This document shows positions 43,706-54,112 of a DNA stretch of 64,000 bases, one piece after another. The position numbers were made by a program, and so were the translations under genes. The number at the start of each line of letters is the position of its first letter. The first letter of the stretch is position 1. The notes below the pieces were generated by a model that saw only the letters and a list, made by a program, of their open reading frames with translations, had not been told where the DNA came from and did not search any database. This DNA is from Ottowia oryzae (lineage in GTDB: Bacteria; Pseudomonadota; Gammaproteobacteria; Burkholderiales; Burkholderiaceae_C), in assembly GCF_003008535.1 (NCBI RefSeq), contig NZ_CP027666.1, positions 1,849,501 through 1,913,500 on the forward strand, given 5' to 3'.

Positions 43706-44176
43706 ATGAAATCACTGATCAAGTTGTCCGCTGGCGTGTTGCTGGCGCTTGGCTCTCTTGTCAGCGCGCAGGCACAGGCGCCGGCAAGCAACGACCATGT
43801 CGCCCACCACCCTGGCCAAGCCGCCGCCACCCCGCCAGCAACTGCCGGCGCGCCCAATTTGCCCAACGCTGCAATGATGCAGAACATGGATGCACACATG
43901 CAAGCGATGCGAGAGATGCACGAGAACATGAATGCAGCAAAGACGCCGGAAGCCCGCCAGGCGCTCATGGACGAGCACATGAAGACCATGCAGGGCGGCA
44001 TACAGATGATGGGCATGATGCACGGCCAGGCAGCGGCGAGTCCACCTGCAGGCATGGCTGGTATGCAGCATCACCATCAAATGATGGAAAAGCGCATGGC
44101 GATGATGGAGTCGATGATGAAAATGATGATGGACCGTCTGCCGCCGACGCCGCCAGGTTCTTCCTCAATCAAGTGA
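43706..44176 (+). CDS. Secreted Met/His-rich protein
   Basis: This 156-residue protein has a signal peptide (IKLSAGVLLALGSLVSAQAQ) and a mature region rich in Met and His: MMQNMDAHMQAMREMHENM, GGIQMMGMMHG and HHHQMMEKRMAMMESMMKMM. It is helical and without other domains. Such proteins likely chelate Cu(I) in the periplasm, but no family with a proven role was recognised. GAAGGAG sits before the ATG. It lies in the copper operon between the DUF411 gene and a decayed DUF2933-like gene. Confidence 0.8.
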   Translation: MKSLIKLSAGVLLALGSLVSAQAQAPASNDHVAHHPGQAAATPPATAGAPNLPNAAMMQNMDAHMQAMREMHENMNAAKTPEARQALMDEHMKTMQGGIQMMGMMHGQAAASPPAGMAGMQHHHQMMEKRMAMMESMMKMMMDRLPPTPPGSSSIK

Positions 44177-44184
44177 AGCTCACC

Positions 44185-44413
44185 ATGGACCATGCTCACG
44201 GCGATCTCGCTTGAGCCAGCGCTGATGAGGGCGGACGAGGATAGTGGCGGTCTCGCTATGCGGTTGGTCTACTCATGTTCGGCGCGGTCGCAGGCCATTT
44301 CCCGTGGATTGGGCACCGTGCCAACCTGGAGCAATCGTGGCCTGCGCTGTTGTACTTCTGAATCCCCTAGCGCACATGTTTATGCACCGCGGCCTTGCTG
44401 TGGCAGGCTGTGA
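44185..44413 (+). pseudogene. Decayed DUF2933-like gene
   Basis: The stretch begins with ATG GAC CAT GCT CAC (MDHAH) and soon stops. A later frame reads LLMFGAVAGHFPWIGHRANL, then SWPALLYF and a stop; after a frame change it reads HMFMHRG. These pieces resemble DUF2933 proteins (a membrane segment, EHRAHL, then LMHLFMHRGH), which are common in copper operons. Stops and frame changes mean it is not functional. The resemblance is from memory of the family. Confidence 0.5.
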
Positions 44414-44928
44414 GTGACTTGATTACTCACAAAAGACCGCGCTGGGTGGTGATAGGTCTAGGGGCGCTGTTGTTCGTGGCACTGCTCGCTGCGGGCACGT
44501 ACATGGTGGTGGAAAACAAGCCATGGGCCAAGCTGCAACTGTACACGCTGCGTCCAGACGATCCGCAGGTTGTGAGTGTTGGTGCTCGCATCTACGCCCA
44601 GCACTGCGCGGCCTGTCATGGGGCGCGGGGAGAAGGTCAACCCGATTGGCGTGAACGTGGTCCGGATGGCCTGTTGCCCGCTCCTCCGCACGATCCGAGC
44701 GGCCATACCTGGCATCACCCGGACTCTCAGTTGTTTGCGATTACGAAGTTTGGCCTTGCCAAGCTCATCGACCAGCCTGACTACAAGACCGCCATGCCCA
44801 TCTATAGCGGTGTGCTGAGCGACGACGAAATAGTTGCTGTGCTCTCTTGGATCAAAGCCCAGTGGCCGCCCGATGTCAAAGCACGTCATGACGAGATCAA
44901 TCAAGCAGCGCGCAAAGCTGGACTCTGA
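44410..44928 (+). CDS. Membrane-anchored cytochrome c
   Basis: This protein of about 172 residues has one N-terminal membrane helix (WVVIGLGALLFVALLAAGTYMVV) and a class I cytochrome c domain with the haem motif CAACHGARGEGQPDW and a downstream Met ligand in KTAMPIYSGVLSDDEIVAVLSWI. It is predicted to be anchored in the inner membrane facing the periplasm. The start is uncertain (GTG 44410 or TTG 44395) and overlaps the decayed DUF2933-like region. It is commonly found next to Cu P-type ATPases; it could also serve as an electron acceptor for AioBA, which lacks its own cytochrome here, but that is speculation. Confidence 0.85.
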   Translation: MSDLITHKRPRWVVIGLGALLFVALLAAGTYMVVENKPWAKLQLYTLRPDDPQVVSVGARIYAQHCAACHGARGEGQPDWRERGPDGLLPAPPHDPSGHTWHHPDSQLFAITKFGLAKLIDQPDYKTAMPIYSGVLSDDEIVAVLSWIKAQWPPDVKARHDEINQAARKAGL

Positions 44929-45020
44929 AGGGGTCATGGCCTCTTGGCTGTTGACCTTTCTACGATGGTAGGCACGACGATGCCTTTGCCGCTCTGACGA
45001 ATCGACCGAAAGGCTAACCG

Positions 45021-47227
<2,207 letters not shown>

Positions 47228-47277
47228 TGAACCGCCCCGTATTTTGAGGAGGCTCCAACACTTGAGAAGATGGAGCC

Positions 47278-47601
47278 ATGAACAAGTCACCGAAGTTCTC
47301 CCCGGAAGTGCGCGAGCGCGCCGTGCGCATGGTGCAGGAGCACCGAGCCGACTACCCGTCGCTGTGGGCAGCCATTGAATCGATTGCTCCCAAGATTGGC
47401 TGCGCGCCGCAGACCTTGAACGACTGGGTCAAGAAGGCCGATGTCGACAGCGGCCAGCGCCCCGGCACCACCACTGCAGACGCCCTGCGCATCAAGGAGC
47501 TGGAGCGTGAGGTCAAGGAATTGCGCCGGGCCAACGACATCCTGAAGACGGCCAGCGCGTTTTTCGCGCAGGCGGAGCTCGACCGCCGATTGAAGTCGTG
47601 A
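47278..47601 (+). CDS. IS3-family transposase OrfA (outer copy)
   Basis: This 107-residue protein has a helix-turn-helix (SPEVRERAVRMVQEHRADYP, then GCAPQTLNDWVKKADVD) and a leucine-zipper helix (LRIKELEREVKELRRANDIL), the standard OrfA layout of IS3 elements. It binds the terminal repeats and is normally fused to OrfB by frameshift or coupled to it. Here the TGA overlaps a GTG start of orfB (GTGA at 47598). It is identical to the inner copy at 48526. Confidence 0.95.
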   Translation: MNKSPKFSPEVRERAVRMVQEHRADYPSLWAAIESIAPKIGCAPQTLNDWVKKADVDSGQRPGTTTADALRIKELEREVKELRRANDILKTASAFFAQAELDRRLKS

Positions 47602-48475
47602 AGGCCTACATCGACCGCCACCGTGATGACTACGGGGTCGAGCCCATCTGCCGGGTGCTGCAGATGGCCCCGTCGTGTTACTGGCGCCACGCAGCCCGAC
47701 AACGCAACCCGCAACTGCGCAGTCAACGCGCCCAGCGTGACGAGGGCTTGAAGGCCGACATCCAGCGCGTGTGGCACGCCAACTGGCAGGTCTACGGGGC
47801 CGACAAGGTCTGGCTGCAGATGAACCGCGAGGGCATCGTGGTGGCGCGCTGCACGGTCGAGCGTCTGATGCGTGCCATGGGCTTGCAAGGGGCACGCCGT
47901 GGCAGGGCGGTGCGCACCACCACGCCGGATACCTCGGCCCCGTGCCCGCTGGACCACGTCAACCGGCACTTCAAGGCCAGCCGTCCCAACGAGCTATGGG
48001 TGTCGGACTTCACCTATGTCTCCACCTGGCAGGGCTGGCTGTATGTGGCCTTTGTTGTGGACGTGTATGCCCGGCGCATCGTGGGCTGGCGAGTCAGCCG
48101 CAGCATGCAAACGGACTTCGTGCTGGATGCGCTGGAGCAGGCGCTGTATGACCGCCAGCCAGCAGCCCATGCCTTGACGCACCATTCCGACAGGGGCAGT
48201 CAATACGTCAGCATCCGCTACACCGAACGGTTGGACCAGGCGGGCATACAGCCCTCAGTGGGCAGCAGGGGAGACAGCTATGACAACGCGCTGGCCGAGA
48301 CCATCAACGGTCTGTACAAGGCCGAGTTGATTCACCGCCGGGGACCTTGGAAGACCAGGGAATCCGTGGAACTGGCCACCTTGCAATGGGTGCACTGGTT
48401 CAACCATGTCCGATTGCTCACGCCGATTGGGGGCATCCCTCCGGCAGAAGCTGAGGCAAACTACTGGAGGCAACT
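47598..48475 (+). pseudogene. IS3-family transposase OrfB (outer copy), interrupted at its 3' end
   Basis: The DDE integrase core is complete (Asp in WVSDFTYV, Asp in HHSDRGSQY, Glu in NALAETINGLYK), but after NYWRQL the inner IS is inserted. The native last 11 residues are replaced by 50 residues read from the inner IS left end, stopping at 48626. The catalytic part might still fold. Confidence 0.93.
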
Positions 48476-48525
48476 TGAACCGCCCCGTATTTTGAGGAGG
48501 CTCCAACACTTGAGAAGATGGAGCC

Positions 48526-48849
48526 ATGAACAAGTCACCGAAGTTCTCCCCGGAAGTGCGCGAGCGCGCCGTGCGCATGGTGCAGGAGCACCGAGCCGAC
48601 TACCCGTCGCTGTGGGCAGCCATTGAATCGATTGCTCCCAAGATTGGCTGCGCGCCGCAGACCTTGAACGACTGGGTCAAGAAGGCCGATGTCGACAGCG
48701 GCCAGCGCCCCGGCACCACCACTGCAGACGCCCTGCGCATCAAGGAGCTGGAGCGTGAGGTCAAGGAATTGCGCCGGGCCAACGACATCCTGAAGACGGC
48801 CAGCGCGTTTTTCGCGCAGGCGGAGCTCGACCGCCGATTGAAGTCGTGA
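48526..48849 (+). CDS. IS3-family transposase OrfA (inner copy)
   Basis: The sequence is the same as the outer OrfA: 107 residues, an N-terminal helix-turn-helix and a leucine-zipper helix. Its stop overlaps the inner orfB start at 48846. Being in the intact inner element, it is the probably functional copy. Confidence 0.95.
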   Translation: MNKSPKFSPEVRERAVRMVQEHRADYPSLWAAIESIAPKIGCAPQTLNDWVKKADVDSGQRPGTTTADALRIKELEREVKELRRANDILKTASAFFAQAELDRRLKS

Positions 48850-49760
48850 AGGCCTACATCGACCGCCACCGTGATGACTACGGGGTCGAGCCCATCTGCC
48901 GGGTGCTGCAGATGGCCCCGTCGTGTTACTGGCGCCACGCAGCCCGACAACGCAACCCGCAACTGCGCAGTCAACGCGCCCAGCGTGACGAGGGCTTGAA
49001 GGCCGACATCCAGCGCGTGTGGCACGCCAACTGGCAGGTCTACGGGGCCGACAAGGTCTGGCTGCAGATGAACCGCGAGGGCATCGTGGTGGCGCGCTGC
49101 ACGGTCGAGCGTCTGATGCGTGCCATGGGCTTGCAAGGGGCACGCCGTGGCAGGGCGGTGCGCACCACCACGCCGGATACCTCGGCCCCGTGCCCGCTGG
49201 ACCACGTCAACCGGCACTTCAAGGCCAGCCGTCCCAACGAGCTATGGGTGTCGGACTTCACCTATGTCTCCACCTGGCAGGGCTGGCTGTATGTGGCCTT
49301 TGTTGTGGACGTGTATGCCCGGCGCATCGTGGGCTGGCGAGTCAGCCGCAGCATGCAAACGGACTTCGTGCTGGATGCGCTGGAGCAGGCGCTGTATGAC
49401 CGCCAGCCAGCAGCCCATGCCTTGACGCACCATTCCGACAGGGGCAGTCAATACGTCAGCATCCGCTACACCGAACGGTTGGACCAGGCGGGCATACAGC
49501 CCTCAGTGGGCAGCAGGGGAGACAGCTATGACAACGCGCTGGCCGAGACCATCAACGGTCTGTACAAGGCCGAGTTGATTCACCGCCGGGGACCTTGGAA
49601 GACCAGGGAATCCGTGGAACTGGCCACCTTGCAATGGGTGCACTGGTTCAACCATGTCCGATTGCTCACGCCGATTGGGGGCATCCCTCCGGCAGAAGCT
49701 GAGGCAAACTACTGGAGGCAACTAGCCGTCAGCGACACCTCGGCAGAGGTGTCAACTTAA
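48846..49760 (+). CDS. IS3-family transposase OrfB (inner copy, intact)
   Basis: This 304-residue DDE transposase has an N-terminal HTH_21-like region (MKAYIDRHRDDYGVEPICRVL, then WQVYGADKVWLQMNREG) and an integrase core (rve) with WVSDFTYV, THHSDRGSQYVSIRYTERL and SYDNALAETINGLYKAEL. It ends TSAEVST. GTG at 48846 overlaps the orfA stop; no A-rich slippery heptamer is visible there, so coupling may be by reinitiation. Together with OrfA it should mobilise both copies. Confidence 0.95.
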   Translation: MKAYIDRHRDDYGVEPICRVLQMAPSCYWRHAARQRNPQLRSQRAQRDEGLKADIQRVWHANWQVYGADKVWLQMNREGIVVARCTVERLMRAMGLQGARRGRAVRTTTPDTSAPCPLDHVNRHFKASRPNELWVSDFTYVSTWQGWLYVAFVVDVYARRIVGWRVSRSMQTDFVLDALEQALYDRQPAAHALTHHSDRGSQYVSIRYTERLDQAGIQPSVGSRGDSYDNALAETINGLYKAELIHRRGPWKTRESVELATLQWVHWFNHVRLLTPIGGIPPAEAEANYWRQLAVSDTSAEVST

Positions 49761-49868
49761 ACCAAGCGGCCTCCTCGAAAGTCGGGGCGGTTCAACTAGC
49801 CGTCAGCGACACCTCGGCAGAGGTGTCAACTTAAACCAAGCGGCCTCCTCGAAAGTCGGGGCGGTTCA

Positions 49869-50326
49869 GACAGTTGGTGCGGAAACGCCTTTGCAAAATC
49901 CGACAGGCCGACGCGTTCCAGCGCCTCATCTATGCGATGCCCTTGTGTCTTGAGGACACCGCGCGCTTGCAAGCCGAGCGCCACATTGTCGCGCACGGTA
50001 CGCCATGGATAGAGCGTCGGATCCTGGAACACAACGATGCGAGACGGATCCGGTCTGGCAATCGATGCTGCATCCTGAGTGATGCTGCCCGCCGTGGCGG
50101 GCTCCAGGCCCGCGACCAGCCGCAACAGCGTCGATTTGCCGCAACCACTTGGTCCCAGCAGGGCGACGAACTCGCCGGGCGGGACTTCGAGGTCGATATC
50201 TTCGATCACCTGCAGCGGGTCAGATTCAGAGCCGAACCAATGGCTGACGCTCTTGACCTGAATATGTGCTCCGCGGATGTTGCCGGGTTCTTGCGTGCTT
50301 TCTGCACTGGGTTTGAGCTCTACCAT
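49869..50326 (-). pseudogene. Sulfonate/taurine-type ABC transporter ATPase, 3' end cut by IS
   Basis: About 152 residues remain: Walker A LLGPSGCGKSTLLRLVAG and Q-loop VFQDPTLYPWRTVRDNV, then the sequence stops at AKAFPHQLS, where the LSGG signature should follow. The signature, Walker B and H-loop are missing, so it cannot hydrolyse ATP. The IS edge at 49868 is the cause. The ATG at 50326 overlaps the permease stop and has AAAGGAA upstream; ATG 50347 is an alternative. It was the third gene of the importer operon. Confidence 0.92.
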
Positions 50327-51399
50327 TTCACCGTTCCTTTCTGCCACGACAAGACGCGGTCACGCACGGCAAAAAGCAGTGTGATAAGCCCGGAGCAAAG
50401 CACGGCCATGACGAGCAGTGCTGCGTACATGTTGGCGTAAGCCGCCCACCCCTGCGCCCACTGCAGGTACCAACCCAAGCCGGCTTTCACGCCCATCATT
50501 TCGGCCGTTACCAACACGGAAAACGAAGCACCCAAACCCATGAAAAGGCCGACGAACACTTGCGGAAGTGCCGCAGGTATGGCGACACGCCACACCAGAA
50601 ACCATTCGCTCGCGCCTAGCGTGCGAGCTACGTCGTAGTAGCTTTTGTTGACCGACGCAACACCGGACCATGACAGAACGGCGACAGGGAAAAACGTGGC
50701 CAAGCCAATCAGAAAGACCGCCGCGGCATAGCTCGAAGGCGCAAAGAAGAACGCCAGCGGAAGCAGCGCAGATGCCGGAATCGGCCCGAGGAAGCGCAGC
50801 AGCGGGTGAACCCAATAGCCCGCGACGCGGGACCAGCCAATCCATACGCCGGTGGCGAACCCCACCAGTGCGCCGAGCACGAAGCCGTGTGCCAGCAAAC
50901 GAACCGAGTGTCCGGTCGACAGCGCCAAGCGCGACCAATCTTCGTGAACCACCTCTATCAGGCTTTGAGGCGGCGCAAAAAATGGCGGCGGCAATGCGCC
51001 GAGCTTGGCCGTCAGCACTTCCCAAAGGGTGATCAGCAATGGCGCAGCGACCAACCACTGGCCTGCTGCGCGAACCGAGCTTGACCAACGTCCGCCTTTC
51101 GGGGCCAGGACGGACCAAACCACCAAGACCAATGCGACGAACAAGGCAGCGACACCGAACTCAGAAGTGAACGCCCAGTCTGTGAAACCCGCTTCATGGT
51201 TAGGCCAAGCCAGTGTGAGAGAGCCTAGAGCCGCCCAGGCAAATGAGGCCAGCACACCAGTGCGCCACACCTGGTGGGTGATCTGGGAGGCGTCCGTGCG
51301 CTCGCCAACGGTTGCCGGCGGCTCGACCGCGTTCGCGGCAGCACGCGCGCTGTAGGGACCAGGTAGTGCGTTTGGAATCGCAGTCATGCCGTGCTCCAT
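50320..51399 (-). CDS. ABC transporter permease, nitrate/sulfonate/taurine type
   Basis: This 359-residue inner-membrane protein of the SsuC/TauC type has about eight hydrophobic segments. The BPD_transp_1 coupling region reads ARTLGASEWFLVWRVAIPAALPQVFVG. An unusually long N-terminal part (residues 1-120, with two extra helices before LVAAPLLITLWEVL) precedes the normal domain. Its ATG overlaps the binding-protein stop (ATGA at 51399), and the ATPase gene overlaps its own stop. With a truncated ATPase the importer needs a substitute NBD from elsewhere to work. Confidence 0.92.
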   Translation of the reverse strand: MEHGMTAIPNALPGPYSARAAANAVEPPATVGERTDASQITHQVWRTGVLASFAWAALGSLTLAWPNHEAGFTDWAFTSEFGVAALFVALVLVVWSVLAPKGGRWSSSVRAAGQWLVAAPLLITLWEVLTAKLGALPPPFFAPPQSLIEVVHEDWSRLALSTGHSVRLLAHGFVLGALVGFATGVWIGWSRVAGYWVHPLLRFLGPIPASALLPLAFFFAPSSYAAAVFLIGLATFFPVAVLSWSGVASVNKSYYDVARTLGASEWFLVWRVAIPAALPQVFVGLFMGLGASFSVLVTAEMMGVKAGLGWYLQWAQGWAAYANMYAALLVMAVLCSGLITLLFAVRDRVLSWQKGTVKW

Positions 51400-52400
51400 C
51401 AGGCAAGCACGTCCACGGCCACGTGATTGGCCAGACGTGCGGGATCGGTGGATGCTTTGAGTACGCCTACCGAGCGAAAATCTCTGGCGTAGAACTCAAC
51501 TTCGTCGCGCAGGCTCTTGCCCAGCGGGTGGTGTTTGTGGGTTAAGGTTCCCAGCAACGCCTGCAAATCTGGCACAGGCACCTTCGGCGAGTACTTGGCG
51601 AAGAGCTTGGCGGATTCGTTCGGGTTTTCCGCCACGTAGTCGGAGGCCTGCACGATCGAACGCACCAGCGCCGCCACGGTGGGCTTGTCCTTTCGCACCA
51701 GCTCGCCGCGCGCACCGACGATGCAGCAGACCTTGTCCTTGTATTCGCCCGACAGGTTGGTCGCCAGCTCGGTGAACTTGCCCTTGTTGCGCTTTTCGAT
51801 CAGATAGGGCGCCGGGTCGCCGTCGGCGATGGCCTGGATCTCGCCCTTGTTCACCGCGACGTCGAGCAGGTCGGCAGGGTACTGGCGCCACTGCACGTCC
51901 TTGTCCGCGTCAATGCCGTTTTTCTTGAGCAGGATCGAGAAGAAGTTTTTTCCAGGGCTGGCGATGTCTGAGACGCCAATGATCTTGCCCTTGAGCTTGG
52001 ACAGGCTCGTTACGCCGGCGTCGTTGGCACCGACCAACCGAACGCATCCACCATGTGAGCTGCCTACGATCTTGACGTCGAAGCCGGATTCCAGGGGCTT
52101 GAGCCAGCGGTGAATCATGCCTACTGCGGCGTCGGCCTTGGCCGTGGCCAACGATTCAAGCAACTGGTCGGTCGAGCCGGTGTAATTGACCAGCTCGACT
52201 TGCAGTCCGTTTTTCTCGAACAGGCCTCGTTCTTGGGCCACCACCACCGGCGACAAGCAGAAGGCATTGGCGTTCCACGCAAACGTGAGCTTGCGAGGCT
52301 GAGACCAGGCGCGGGAGGCGAGGAGGCTGCCGGCGGCCACGGTGGCGGCGGCACCAGCGACGCGAAGGGCGTTGCGACGTGAGAGGGTCGAGTAGGTCAT
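51399..52400 (-). CDS. ABC transporter substrate-binding protein, sulfonate/nitrate/taurine type
   Basis: This 333-residue periplasmic protein has a Tat-like signal (SRRNALRVAGAAATVAAGSLL, cleavage near SRAWSQ) and an NMT1/SsuA-like fold: CLSPVVVAQERGLFEKNGLQVELV, then STDQLLESLATAKADAAVG and GKIIGVSDIASPGKNFFSILLKKNG. It should capture an organic sulfur or similar anionic compound; the ligand is unknown. It is the first gene of the importer operon. Some 260 bp separate it from the flavin monooxygenase gene upstream on the same strand. Confidence 0.93.
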   Translation of the reverse strand: MTYSTLSRRNALRVAGAAATVAAGSLLASRAWSQPRKLTFAWNANAFCLSPVVVAQERGLFEKNGLQVELVNYTGSTDQLLESLATAKADAAVGMIHRWLKPLESGFDVKIVGSSHGGCVRLVGANDAGVTSLSKLKGKIIGVSDIASPGKNFFSILLKKNGIDADKDVQWRQYPADLLDVAVNKGEIQAIADGDPAPYLIEKRNKGKFTELATNLSGEYKDKVCCIVGARGELVRKDKPTVAALVRSIVQASDYVAENPNESAKLFAKYSPKVPVPDLQALLGTLTHKHHPLGKSLRDEVEFYARDFRSVGVLKASTDPARLANHVAVDVLA

Positions 52401-52553
52401 AGGGCGTTGGTGGCAAGTGAAGGGTTAATCGAGGCCTTGGGGTTCTTCTTCTTCAAGCCTCTCGTGAAGGCCTTTGAAAGCATGGAGCGCGCCGTTGGGC
52501 CTGCTCATCTGCTGGTGCGTTTGGCGCACACCCTGGTTTCGTGATCGGCGTGT

Positions 52554-52577
52554 GCTTTGCTGGCTGTGCCAGCAAGC
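52554..52577 (-). other. Hairpin between the monooxygenase and binding-protein genes
   Basis: TTGCTGG-CTGTG-CCAGCAA is a 7-bp stem in the 262-bp gap, with partly pairing flanks but no T run on the minus strand. It may be a weak terminator or processing site. The rest of the gap shows nothing recognisable. Confidence 0.3.
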
Positions 52578-52662
52578 AGACGGCTACGGCAACGTTGGGC
52601 GTTCACGCTGGTGCAGGGTGGCGCTCATAGGGCCTGGCCGCTAAGGGACTGGAGCCATGTGT

Positions 52663-53772
52663 TCAAGCGGCGCGGCGTTGGTTCGCAATGCGTCGGGCCA
52701 CCAGTTCGCGGGTGAGAGGGATCAGCGCACGGCCGTAGTCAATCGCGTCGTCCAGCGGGTCGAACCCGCGGATCAGGAAGGTGCTCACGCCCAGATCCCA
52801 GTAGTCGAGCAGTGCGTCGGCCACTTGCTCGGGTGTTCCCACCAGGCCGGTCGTGTTGGAGCGGCCACCCGTCTCCTGTGCGATGGCCGTCCACAGGCGC
52901 TTATCCAAGCGCGGCCCTTTGTCGGCCGCGGCCAGAAGGCGGCGCGCGCCTTCACTTTGCTGCGGTCCACCGCGCGCGTAACCAGCCACCACGCGAAGGC
53001 GGCGCGTTTCTTCCAGAATGCGGTCTGCCCGCGCCCAGGCGGCGTCTTCGGTGTCGGCCAAGATGGGCCGGAACGAAACAGAAAAGCGCACGCTGCGTCC
53101 GTGCTGGGCCGCCTCCGCGCGAACCCGGGCCGTGAGTTCGCGCGTCTGATCGAGCGATTCGCCCCACAGCGCGTACACGTCCGCGTGCTTGCCGGCCACC
53201 GGGATTGCGGCCTCCGAAGCGCCGCCGAAGTACACCGGCACATGCGGTTTTCCGCCTTGTGTCTGCCGCGGCTTGATCTCTGACCAGGCGCCTTGCGCGC
53301 GGTAATGCGCGCCTTCGTGGTCGAAGGGTTTCTCGGCCGTCCAGACCTTGCGCAGCACGTCCAGGTATTCGTCGGTGCGTGCATAGCGCTGGTCGTGGTC
53401 CAGCCAGTCGCCGTCTCGGCGTTGCTCCTCGTCGGAGCCCCCCGAGATGTAGTGCACGGCCAGGCGCCCGCCGCTGAGCTGATCCAGCGTGGCGAACTGC
53501 CGCGCCGCGAGCGTGGGGGCCACGAAGCCCGGCCGGTGCGACAGCATGAAGTGGATGCGCTCGGTGACTGCCGCCGCATGCGCCACGGTGAGCGTGGCGT
53601 CTGGGCTGGTCGAGTGGTGCGGCACCAGGATGCGGTCGAAGCCAGCAGCCTCGTGGGCTTGTGCGAAGGCGCGCACGTAGTTGGGGTCGAAAGCAGGGCC
53701 GTGCGCAGCGTGGATTTCCGAGACCTTCTGTCCCTGGATCATTCCGATGAATTCGACGTCTTGATGGCTCAT
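52663..53772 (-). CDS. LLM-class flavin monooxygenase (SsuD-like)
   Basis: This 369-residue luciferase-like protein has the fold features of alkanesulfonate monooxygenases: AHEAAGFDRILVPHHSTSPDA, FMLSHRPGFVAPTLAARQFATLDQLSGGRLAVHYISGG and HVPVYFGGASEAAIPVAGKHADVYALWGE. Such enzymes use FMNH2 and oxygen to cleave C-S bonds of sulfonates. No dedicated flavin reductase gene is adjacent. It sits upstream of the importer genes on the minus strand and diverges from the ACAD-dioxygenase-rhodanese operon; the shared 340-bp gap is probably the control region. Confidence 0.92.
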   Translation of the reverse strand: MSHQDVEFIGMIQGQKVSEIHAAHGPAFDPNYVRAFAQAHEAAGFDRILVPHHSTSPDATLTVAHAAAVTERIHFMLSHRPGFVAPTLAARQFATLDQLSGGRLAVHYISGGSDEEQRRDGDWLDHDQRYARTDEYLDVLRKVWTAEKPFDHEGAHYRAQGAWSEIKPRQTQGGKPHVPVYFGGASEAAIPVAGKHADVYALWGESLDQTRELTARVRAEAAQHGRSVRFSVSFRPILADTEDAAWARADRILEETRRLRVVAGYARGGPQQSEGARRLLAAADKGPRLDKRLWTAIAQETGGRSNTTGLVGTPEQVADALLDYWDLGVSTFLIRGFDPLDDAIDYGRALIPLTRELVARRIANQRRAA

Positions 53773-54112
53773 GGTGGTTCCTAGTGAAAAGTCGACAAGA
53801 ACAAAGGTCAGTCCGCTGCCGGATGGCGCTTCGCGCTGGCGCCCCGCGCCGGCAAAATGTGACTTGGGGCTACGGGCTCAAGCGCGCCGATGCGCAGCGG
53901 CGAGTGCGCGGGCGGGACCTGTCGCTCTTTCAGCCCACAACGCCGGTGCGTAAGGTGCGATCGGTGGTGAAGGTTTGGCATTGGTGGACGAGGTTTTTGG
54001 ACTGGAGCCGTGAAGGTAGCGGCGCGGTGCTCGTCAGTGAACGCAGAAAAACGCGCTTGCATATGCGTCTTCCGTCGTTCACCGCAGGCGCAGGGCGACC
54101 TATGGTTGACCC
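53773..54112. other. Divergent promoter region of the organosulfur cluster
   Basis: This 340-bp gap separates the divergent monooxygenase and acyl-CoA-dehydrogenase-like genes. Frames crossing it have no recognisable domain. No clear promoter or dyad was identified by eye; it must contain the promoters of both units. Confidence 0.45.

Larger units (their letters stand above)
48476..49794 (+). mobile_element. IS3-family element (inner, complete copy, 1319 bp)
   Basis: It is a complete copy with both terminal repeats, inserted near the 3' end of the outer orfB. The target triplet ACT is present on both sides (48473-48475 and 49795-49797), a 3-bp duplication typical of IS3 elements. The outer copy resumes with AGCCGTCAGCGACACC after the second ACT. 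The two copies are identical where compared, so the second insertion is recent. Confidence 0.95.
47228..49868 (+). mobile_element. IS3-family element (outer copy) carrying an identical inner copy
   Basis: The outer IS runs 47228-48475 and resumes at 49798-49868; with the inner copy and one duplicated ACT removed it is 1319 bp. Its ends are TGAACCGCCCCGTATTTTGA (left) and, inverted, TGAACCGCCCCGACTTTCGA (right). It carries orfA and orfB of an IS3-type transposase. The left flank (GTT) and right flank (GAC) do not match, so there is no target duplication. Both flanking genes are truncated. Confidence 0.92.

Noticed and set aside
47287..49217. Minus-strand frames of about 200 codons inside the IS copies
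   Set aside because: Identical antisense shadows of orfA/orfB in both copies with no domain.
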